Assembly (NCBI GenBank): GCA_946811695.1
Contig: OX328126.1
Coordinates: 2,134,771 to 2,198,770, forward strand
From: Gonocerus acuteangulatus
Lineage: Eukaryota > Arthropoda > Insecta > Hemiptera > Coreidae
Reading direction: 5' to 3'
DNA: 64,000 nt
Shown here: piece after piece, positions 58,663 through 64,000 of the stretch
Layout of the letters: every line of letters starts with the position of its first letter
Position numbering within the stretch: the first letter of the stretch is position 1
Program-made: the position numbers and the translations under genes
Notes under the pieces: model-generated
What the model was told of the DNA's origin: nothing
Database searches by the model: none
The model's input: only the letters and a program-made list of their open reading frames with translations

Positions 58663-59883
58663 TCAGTACAATTTTCTTACTAAACCGGTTCCCATTTCAT
58701 ATTCGACAATTCTATCGTGAAGGGTGAGACAATACGCTTTGGTATTTGCTGGAAAGTTTGCGCCTGAATCTATTTGAAGACGGATGTCTATCGTACTACT
58801 TTTAATTGCTTCAGACTGCTTGGAACAATCTATGACTGCGATAGGAGCAATCTTCTCGAAACTAGATCTCGAAAGGAGAGGTTGAGAATGCCTGTCACCG
58901 AAAAAACTTGTTTGAAATTCATTATACATTTCATAGAGCAGGGCAATTTTTCCCTGTTCAAAGTCCAAGTTCAAATCGTCATAGGGGTATTGTTCGCTGT
59001 TTAGGTAAAGCTTTACATTTTTTAGGTTGCAGCTATCAAAATGGCTACTATCCTTTAAAGGGTCTTTGTTACGATCTGTTTGAAATGCTATAATTACGTA
59101 TCGAGGCTTTTCTAAATTTGTAGATGTTTTAACGGCCCACGTTTCTTGTTGTGCATTAGACGGTAATGTGGGATATTCATAAAGGTCCCAGCTTCGAAAC
59201 GGGATCGCTACCTTTCGGTTCATGTCTAACATTTTGAGCAGGCTCAAACGGTTCTCGTCCGAACCACGAACGTGAGGCATTCTCCAAACAATTTTGTCTA
59301 ATTTTATTTCTACATTAGAGTCTTCCCCCTTTACGGAATTAAAGTCAGAGCTTGATCTTATCAAAACTAGTTCTTGCTTCAAGTTAACTATGATTTGTCT
59401 ATAATCTTCACAAAAGCCTAATAAAATGTTCAACGGTAAGCACACGCTAAACACTCCGTTTTTATCGATTTCAAGAGATTTTCCCTCACCTGGGATGACC
59501 CATCCCGCATTTTCGAGCCTGTTAACTCTGCTCGGACTAAAAGACAAGAAACCTTTCAGTGTAGAGGTTATCCCGGGGTTTCTAACCCTATCTATTTCTA
59601 TTCCATTCAGTTCGTATCTGAGTTCATCAAACAAAAAAGAAAATGCATTGTTAGTTAATTTTGCAGTTAACGGTTTGGTCTGGTCTTTATTCACTAGCTT
59701 TCCCTCGAGGTAGATAAAGGAAAGTGATGGGAGTGTATAAATATCTTGTTGTTGTATTGGAATACGGATTTCATCGGAATGATTGAATGTATTTCCCGCA
59801 TAAGGCTGGTGCGAATGGAACTGGAACTGAGCGAGAGAATTGTCGAAGGAAATGTCCGAAGATATAGCTAATATGTTATCCAT
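58663..59883 (-). CDS. Major capsid protein candidate (double jelly roll)
   Basis: The 406-residue intact ORF belongs to a family widespread in invertebrate genomes and annotated as double-jelly-roll domain proteins. Recognisable blocks are DEIRIPIQQQD near residue 37, ELRYELNGIEIDR near 87, PGITSTLKGFLS near 103, WDLYEYPTLP near 230, the KPRYVIIAFQT region near 260 and LTLHDRIVEYEMGTG near the C-terminus. Such proteins form the hexagonal capsomers of Polinton/adintovirus-type particles; that role here is inferred from the family and the neighbouring packaging and penton genes. The ATG at 59881-59883 overlaps the end of the upstream basic ORF by 8 nt. No frameshift or stop is present. Confidence 0.85.
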   Translation of the reverse strand: MDNILAISSDISFDNSLAQFQFHSHQPYAGNTFNHSDEIRIPIQQQDIYTLPSLSFIYLEGKLVNKDQTKPLTAKLTNNAFSFLFDELRYELNGIEIDRVRNPGITSTLKGFLSFSPSRVNRLENAGWVIPGEGKSLEIDKNGVFSVCLPLNILLGFCEDYRQIIVNLKQELVLIRSSSDFNSVKGEDSNVEIKLDKIVWRMPHVRGSDENRLSLLKMLDMNRKVAIPFRSWDLYEYPTLPSNAQQETWAVKTSTNLEKPRYVIIAFQTDRNKDPLKDSSHFDSCNLKNVKLYLNSEQYPYDDLNLDFEQGKIALLYEMYNEFQTSFFGDRHSQPLLSRSSFEKIAPIAVIDCSKQSEAIKSSTIDIRLQIDSGANFPANTKAYCLTLHDRIVEYEMGTGLVRKLY

Positions 59884-60082
59884 ACTTTAGTTTAAAACCA
59901 CTCTGTTTTAAAAACTTTGCGTTTGAAGCTGTTAACTGCTTAAACGTCTTTGATTTACTAATTCTTCTAGGGATCAAGATGCTTCTTTTATACGTTTTAT
60001 ATTTCCTACTTATATTTTCTACTGTCCGACGCTGTTGCTGTCGACAAACTTCTCCTTCCACACCTCTAAAATCAATCCCCAT
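59876..60082 (-). CDS. Small basic protein between penton and capsid genes
   Basis: A 68-residue ORF, strongly basic (many Lys and Arg, including RISKSKTFK), ending NAKFLKQSGFKLKYG. A similar short ORF with an (N)xxFLxxxGxKxK ending sits just upstream of the capsid gene in related elements, as I recall the family; its function is unknown, perhaps a DNA-binding or cement protein. It overlaps the penton gene's stop by 11 nt and the capsid gene's start by 8 nt. These overlaps suggest translation from a shared message. Confidence 0.6.
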   Translation of the reverse strand: MGIDFRGVEGEVCRQQQRRTVENISRKYKTYKRSILIPRRISKSKTFKQLTASNAKFLKQSGFKLKYG

Positions 60083-60779
60083 TTTTCTTTATATGCAGTC
60101 GGACTGTAACGGTTTCCCCTCTGAAATTAATAAGTTGTCCGTTTTGATCGACTAGACGAACCGTAATGTTGTCAATACTCCGTACGTTAGCACGAAAGTA
60201 AATGACCGGATTGGGCGTTTCTACTATCTTATAACCCGGTTCGACTGCGGGGAAAAATTGATGGATGCTATGGTCGGGTTCGCCGTTTACAAAGGACCCC
60301 GAAGCGATATTACACTGTACCGATATAACATTTACACTGAGAATTTCTACGATATTCTCGGATGCGATATAGCGATCGCTTGAAGGAATAATAAGATTTT
60401 TCGAAGTATAACCCAAAAGTGGACCGATAGAATTCGGACGTTCGGCGAAATTGAAATAAATCGATTTATTACTTCGTATCTCACACTTTAGCGTACTAGG
60501 ATTTCCCCTCAACACCATCATAGCGCCGGGGTCTTTATGAGCTATTTGCTCTCTGAGAAACATAGCCAGAGCCTCAATGTCGTAGGCTCCTTCTGGTATT
60601 TGAATGGCTATTGTATCGAAATAAAACATATCATTTTTACCTTTTTCTACGTTCGGAATAGTGTTAAACGAGTCCAAAGAGAGTAGTCCGACGCTGTAAG
60701 AATCGTCTAGCTCTAAGGGAGGCATGAAATTTGCTTCTAGCAGGCTCGATGCGCCTGTAAGTGTTACAGCGAAGCTCAT
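60072..60779 (-). CDS. Penton/minor capsid protein candidate (single jelly roll)
   Basis: The 235-residue intact ORF starts MSFAVTLTGASSLLEANF and continues with PPLELDDSYSVGLLSL, an IPEGAYDIEALAMFL block, a GPLLGYTSK step, QFFPAVEPGYKIVETP near residue 176 and a C-terminal VRLVDQNGQLINFRGETVT block. This is the family that accompanies the double-jelly-roll capsid gene in Polinton-like elements and is taken as the minor capsid (vertex) protein. It lies between the protease remnant and the small basic ORF, in the expected virion order. The ATG at 60779 is 22 nt after the protease frame's end. Confidence 0.75.
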   Translation of the reverse strand: MSFAVTLTGASSLLEANFMPPLELDDSYSVGLLSLDSFNTIPNVEKGKNDMFYFDTIAIQIPEGAYDIEALAMFLREQIAHKDPGAMMVLRGNPSTLKCEIRSNKSIYFNFAERPNSIGPLLGYTSKNLIIPSSDRYIASENIVEILSVNVISVQCNIASGSFVNGEPDHSIHQFFPAVEPGYKIVETPNPVIYFRANVRSIDNITVRLVDQNGQLINFRGETVTVRLHIKKNGD

Positions 60780-60801
60780 GATGCTAATAAGCTAATCGTC
60801 T

Positions 60802-61186
60802 TCAGGTGTTGTCTATTAAATACTGTAAACACAAATGACCACAATAGGGGGTATTCCACCCCTGAAAACGTTCACGATTGTAAAATATAGAACTGTTCTA
60901 GATAAGTCACCAGTTGAGGTGGCGGTCTCAAATTACCAAACGAATCGAAATATTTAACGATTTTACCACGTTTTACGAAGCAGACCCAGTGGGAACCTTT
61001 TTTTGAGTTTGGCTCTAAATTGACGATAGCAGATTCTCTTAATTTAGGAGATTCTGGGAGAGTATCTATCATAAATACACCTCTGAAATGAGGAATGTTA
61101 AATATTTTGCGAGCGTAATAATTTAATTCGACATCACTCAGTGCTCTTTTTGGTAGTGAAATACGACGACTACTGCCTCTGTAGGT
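60802..61186 (-). pseudogene. Broken adenain-like maturation protease
   Basis: Adenain-like cysteine proteases cut capsid precursors in adenoviruses and Polintons. The N-terminal two thirds are readable: an ALSDVELNYYARK entry, FRGVF, an AIVNLEP block, GSHWVCF with the catalytic His and KYFDSFG with the acidic residue. The first in-frame ATG is at 61072, inside the domain. Upstream the frame runs without an ATG to the TGA of the preceding gene at 61187. Near 60890-60905 the frame breaks and the original frame stops at 60872. The segment with the catalytic Cys (codon 60841-60843, YCGHLC) lies in another frame that ends at 60802. The gene has therefore lost both a normal start and its continuity. 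Confidence 0.78.
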
Positions 61187-61582
61187 TCACTCTTGTGGTC
61201 TCTCTATAAATAGTCCGAATCCATTCCGTCTATATGGCTTTAAAAAAAGACCTTTACCAATCTTTTGAGCCTCAATCGCTAAATTATGTCTTTTCTGCTC
61301 TTCCAATTTTTGCTTTGCCTCTTTGGCGTCGTTGACAGCTTTTGCTATGCTTGCCGCACCTCCAGCCAGTGATCCTATAGCGGATAATCCCGCCATTACT
61401 GGTATTAGAAAAGGTAAAAAACCTCCAGACTTAGGTATGGGAAGAACACGAGGGGGTAAAGGCTTGTCTCGACCTCTCAATGTCTGTTTCGCCTTATTAT
61501 ATGCTAATTGAGACGCGTTTATTACAGAAGACACGTTTTTAATTTTAGCCGCTCTTACACGGATAAAGAAGAGAAAAGGCAT
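61187..61582 (-). CDS. Adenovirus pX-like core/membrane-active protein
   Basis: The 131-residue ORF has a basic N-terminal part, a proline-rich linker (PLPPRVLPIPKS), then SGGFLPFLIPVMAGLSAIG and a small-residue stretch (about residues 53-82) that could insert in a membrane. A Lys/Glu helix follows, then GKGLFLKPYRRNGFGLFI at the C-terminus. The GGFLPxLIP core recalls adenoviral pX and its adintovirus counterparts, minor virion proteins associated with the genome. The first ~25 residues overlap the ATPase gene on the opposite strand (61508-61582), so the true start may lie further in. The stop at 61187 is in the same frame as the protease remnant that follows. Confidence 0.7.
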   Translation of the reverse strand: MPFLFFIRVRAAKIKNVSSVINASQLAYNKAKQTLRGRDKPLPPRVLPIPKSGGFLPFLIPVMAGLSAIGSLAGGAASIAKAVNDAKEAKQKLEEQKRHNLAIEAQKIGKGLFLKPYRRNGFGLFIERPQE

Positions 61583-62188
61583 GGACCTCTACTACCAAAT
61601 AGTATAAGAGGAGTGATTTGTGGTCCTAGTGGATGTGGAAAAACAAACGCTATGCTCAATCTTTTGCTTAATCCAAACGGTTTGAGATATGAAAACGTAT
61701 ACATATTTGGAAAAACTCTATCTCAACCCAAATATCGGTACTTGAGAAGCGTTCTAAACAGCGTTCCTGAAATCGGCTATTATACATTCGAAGATTCGAA
61801 AGAATTACCTCAAGACGTTAAGAGCAACTCTATTTGTATTTTTGATGATGTTACGATGGAGGATCAAGACAATATTCGACGATATTTCAGCTATGGACGT
61901 GATAACTCTCTCGACTGTTTTTATTTAACGCAGAGCTATGTTTGCATTCCGAGACATCTCATTAGATGTAACTTGAATTTTCTTATCGTCTTTAAACAAG
62001 ATGAATTGAATATTAAACACATTTATGATGAACATATTAGCAGTCCAGACGTCAGTTTCTCGAAATTTAAAGATATTTGTGCGTTGTGTTGGAAAGAGCC
62101 TTTTGACTATCTTGTGATCGACAAGGGTACTAGTTTAAATGACGAGCGTTTCCGTAAGGGTCTAGATGTCTATATCGTGGATATATAA
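61508..62188 (+). CDS. FtsK/HerA-type genome-packaging ATPase
   Basis: The 226-codon frame encodes a P-loop ATPase: HGPLLPNSIRG, Walker A GPSGCGKT (residues 39-46), ENVYIFGKTLSQPKYRYL, Walker B SICIFDDV with Asp-Asp at ~113-114, an arginine-rich YFSYGRDNSLDCFYLTQS block and a final IDKGTS. This is the Polinton-type packaging ATPase that pumps DNA into capsids. The frame opens after a TAA at 61505 with TTG at 61508; the first in-frame ATG (61652) lies after Walker A. The normal start is therefore missing, decayed or supplied by a spliced upstream exon. The 5' end overlaps the pX-like gene on the other strand. The rest is intact. Confidence 0.85.
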   Translation: MRRVYYRRHVFNFSRSYTDKEEKRHGPLLPNSIRGVICGPSGCGKTNAMLNLLLNPNGLRYENVYIFGKTLSQPKYRYLRSVLNSVPEIGYYTFEDSKELPQDVKSNSICIFDDVTMEDQDNIRRYFSYGRDNSLDCFYLTQSYVCIPRHLIRCNLNFLIVFKQDELNIKHIYDEHISSPDVSFSKFKDICALCWKEPFDYLVIDKGTSLNDERFRKGLDVYIVDI

Positions 62189-62189
62189 G
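62182..62189 (+). promoter_or_regulatory. TATA box overlapping the ATPase stop
   Basis: TATATAAG at 62182-62189 includes the ATPase TAA stop (62186-62188) and lies ~31 nt before the ATG at 62220. Its core is the same as that of the box at 58641-58650. Confidence 0.55.
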
Positions 62190-62219
62190 GGGGAGAAAGA
62201 GTAATCAGTCCTCATTAAT

Positions 62220-62567
62220 ATGTCGCATTCGATACGTAGTGAAATTGTAAAGACAAGTGATGCTTTACGTAAAAAATTTCAAACGTTTAAAAGAGGAATG
62301 CAGGATATTCAAGAGGAAAGGCAAAGTATTTTTGCTCCGGTGCTAGAACCTTTGGTAGAAATACAACAACAGTTTCGACAACAACAGCAGCTGCAGCCCC
62401 GACCTCGGGGATTCAAAAAAGAAAAGGAGGAAGGAGACTGGGGAGAAACGAACGAGACCCGATCTATGTGGTGGGATAATAAACCTGCTTTAAGCCCGAC
62501 CGGGAAAATCTTTCTCCAAACACCTGTTACAAAAAGAAAATCAAAAATATCAAGTAGATTTAAATAA
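62220..62567 (+). CDS. Conserved element-associated protein (unknown function)
   Basis: A 115-residue ORF starting MSHSIRSEIVKTSDALRKKF. It has a helical N-terminal half with QDIQEERQSIFAPVLEPLVE, a polyglutamine stretch (QQQFRQQQQLQ) and a basic C-terminus (TKRKSKISSRFK). As I recall, proteins with a comparable S(D)xxRKK...F.P(V/I).EPL arrangement occur in other Polinton-like elements of arthropods next to the packaging ATPase; the function is not known. Position, a TATA box 31 nt upstream and an intact frame support a real gene. The basic tail could bind DNA. Confidence 0.65.
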   Translation: MSHSIRSEIVKTSDALRKKFQTFKRGMQDIQEERQSIFAPVLEPLVEIQQQFRQQQQLQPRPRGFKKEKEEGDWGETNETRSMWWDNKPALSPTGKIFLQTPVTKRKSKISSRFK

Positions 62568-63070
62568 GGACGGGGTCTTATACAATGTTTTTTCTACCCA
62601 AACGCCTACCTTCTATGTATATCTGATGGGTATATAAAACAATAAAAGGCAGACCATTCTTGCTTTTTTATACAAATTAAAAAATTAAAGCCACATTGTC
62701 AAATTTTACAAAAATTAGCCTAAAAATGTCGAAGAAATTGAATCAGGTAATTAAAACAAAGTAGATATAAAAATGAATAATGTTAATAATACTTACTTAT
62801 GGGCATAATTCGGGCTTTTAACAGGGTTTTCAATCATGTATTCTATTCGGTGATGTTAAAAGAAGAAAACGTACATCATCTTGGACTTAACATAATACAA
62901 TAATCAGTGTACAAAACTAAAATCATGATAGATTTTTAATAAGGTATTTTATTTGCTAATAAAGTTTATGTATCTCTCTTAGTTCGGTGGCATGCACCTT
63001 AAGCCCCTTAACCACGGCAAGGTGGAGATACGTCGAAGGGGAAAAACTCTAGAACTCATGAAAAGTACTG
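62568..63070. other. Right flank of the cluster, with a TATA box and possible short spliced ORF
   Basis: TATATAAA at 62631-62638 is followed by an ATG at 62726 with only seven codons before a CAG|GTAATT donor-like site at 62747. A pyrimidine-containing TTTTAACAG acceptor-like site at 62824 is in phase with a further 21 codons to a TAA at 62888. This is only suggestive. After that comes AT-rich DNA, then from about 62985 a more GC-balanced segment that may begin the retrotransposon region. No terminal inverted repeat of the element was found. Confidence 0.4.
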
Positions 63071-63190
63071 TGGTTTACGGGCGTTTATAGCCACGCCAGG
63101 GACCATTTTTCGTGGTTTACGGGCGTTCAGAGCCACGCCAGGGACCTTCATTCATACATGGTTTACGGGCGTTCATAGCCACGCCAGGGC
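63071..63190. repeat. ~44-bp repeat, three units
   Basis: TGGTTTACGGGCGTTCATAG and CCACGCCAGGG recur at 63071, 63113 and 63159 (spacings 42 and 46 bp), with different AT-rich spacers. Tandem short repeats of this kind are common in retrotransposon 5' leaders, and one follows downstream. Confidence 0.88.
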
Positions 63191-63313
63191 AATTCTCAAT
63201 AACTATTCTTCCCTTATTTCCCTTCCCTTTCCTGGGCGCATGGAGCGCACCCCGGGTACGAGCGCACCCCGGGTCGGAGGAGGTGCCGAAAAGGTGCGCC
63301 ATATCCGGGGTGG
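63191..63313. other. GC-rich segment joined to the retrotransposon body
   Basis: A GC-rich block with GAGCGCACCCCGGGT in near-duplicate at about 63240-63275 abuts the reverse transcriptase frame at ~63313. It may be 5' leader joined to the RT by an internal deletion. The overlapping short ORFs on both strands are not called. Confidence 0.45.
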
Positions 63314-64000
63314 AAAATGATTAATAACAGGCTGTTCTGGTTCCTCGAAAGCAGAAACTTAGTGTCTCCCTTTCAGTGTGGCTTTAGACCGAAGCATTCT
63401 ACAATGCATCACCTAGCAAAAGTGGAAAGTGACATTTTAAATGCATTCCTTCAGAAGAAGTCTGTACTGGCTGTATCACTTGATCTAGAAAAGGCGTACG
63501 ATACGGTCTGGAGAAGACTAATAATCTCACAACTTAAAAATTGGGGTGTTGAAGGGAATATTATTAATTTCCTGATAAATTATCTTTCTCAGAGAACATT
63601 CCGAGTTAGGGTAGGTGCAACTTTGTCAGATGCGTTTCCCCAGAAAAATGGAGTGCCTCAAGGAGGTGTACTCAGCACAACGCTATTCAACATTGCCATA
63701 AACTCCATCATGAACTGTATCCCCAATGAAGTATCTTACTGTTTGTTCGCTGACGACTTGCTTATCTACAATACATTTTCAGATATCACTACAGCACAAG
63801 GACTCATACAAAACACACTACATACCCTAGAAACGTGGTGTTCCAAAACAGGCTTTAAATTCTCTAGTGAGAAAAAAATGATACTTACTAGAAAAAGGAC
63901 CAACTTTGTATACAACCTTACACTAAACAATGTGACAGTCAATACCACTACCACACTGACATTCTTGGGACTTATTCTAGACAGACGGCTTACATGGATT
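63314..64000 (+). mobile_element. Jockey-type non-LTR retrotransposon, reverse transcriptase part (runs off window)
   Basis: An open frame from about 63314 to the right edge encodes the RT core: MINNRLFWFLESRNLVSPFQ with CGFRPKHST, AVSLDLEKAYDTVWR (first catalytic Asp), a GVPQGGVLSTTLFN block, CLFADDLLIY (FADD catalytic motif, codons 63746-63757), then FKFSSEKK and FLGLILDRRLTWI. These are in the order of Jockey-clade reverse transcriptases, which copy their RNA at a nicked target. The endonuclease and ORF1 are missing upstream, where the frame starts abruptly after GC-rich leader-like DNA, so the copy is 5'-truncated or internally deleted. RT and later domains may continue beyond the window. 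No stop or frameshift is seen in the visible 229 codons. Confidence 0.9.

Larger units (their letters stand above)
56503..62567. mobile_element. Partial Polinton/adintovirus-like element (virion gene module with BIR genes)
   Basis: The cluster joins candidates for a double-jelly-roll capsid protein, penton protein, pX-like core protein, adenain-like protease and FtsK/HerA packaging ATPase, the hallmark virion set of Polintons (Mavericks) and adintoviruses. Unusually it adds two BIR-domain proteins. Neither a family-B DNA polymerase nor an integrase is present in the window, and I found no terminal repeats, so it is truncated, rearranged or a division of a larger element. The protease is broken and the ATPase lacks an ordinary start, so this copy is probably not functional. 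The ends given are the outermost recognised genes, not proven element ends. Confidence 0.8.

Noticed and set aside
58774..59713. Plus-strand ORFs of 61-95 codons within the capsid gene
   Set aside because: Shadows of the intact minus-strand capsid frame.

Overview
The window looks like a repeat-rich, AT-rich metazoan genome segment, most probably arthropod. The evidence is the mix of mobile elements: Jockey-type non-LTR retrotransposon fragments, a Penelope-like element with a GIY-YIG domain, and a Polinton/adintovirus-like virion gene cluster. Long (TA)n and (CT)n tracts and many unrelated minisatellites also fit. Nothing bacterial (operons with ribosome sites, rRNA, CRISPR) is present. The species cannot be named from the sequence. 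I see no convincing ordinary host gene.

About two thirds of the window is tandem repeat. Positions 1-33117 form one nested satellite block. An 80/89-bp array, a ~455-bp linker and an 84-bp array (satellite A) run into a second 84-bp array (satellite B). The module starts again 8,748 bp further on (1-1285 matches 8749-10033 almost base for base). The first A array carries a 1,987-bp insertion (4634-6620): two Penelope-like 3' ends joined head to head as a near-perfect palindrome, flanked by a 13-bp target duplication, each arm with a GIY-YIG fragment and a hammerhead-ribozyme-like motif. The second A array keeps the matching empty site. Satellite B translates as part of a retrotransposon RNase H domain and runs in frame into a single-copy RNase H remnant at 33111, so it appears to be a satellite born from a retrotransposon coding segment.

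Positions 33276-56248 hold a series of further, mostly unrelated minisatellites: ~91 bp, 31/35 bp, 44 bp, 49 bp, 88 bp, 81 bp, 143 bp, 30 bp and 67/80 bp. They are separated by AT-rich DNA with decayed Jockey fragments, a GC-rich island and microsatellites. The 49-bp array seems to be an in-place expansion inside a dispersed repeat whose unexpanded relative lies near 52.5 kb.

Positions 56503-62567 hold a compact cluster of about ten protein genes. It encodes a double-jelly-roll major capsid candidate, a penton/minor capsid candidate, a small basic protein, an adenovirus pX-like protein, a broken adenain-like protease and an FtsK/HerA-type packaging ATPase. It also encodes two proteins with baculoviral-IAP-repeat (BIR) zinc domains, one of them fused behind a nuclease-like N-terminal region, and several small unknowns. 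No family-B DNA polymerase or retroviral-type integrase is present, so this is a partial or degenerate virus-like element. The virion genes overlap by a few bases on the minus strand. The ATPase and its downstream partner diverge on the plus strand. Matching TATATAAG boxes precede two genes.

The window ends inside a 5'-truncated Jockey-type reverse transcriptase (63314-64000).
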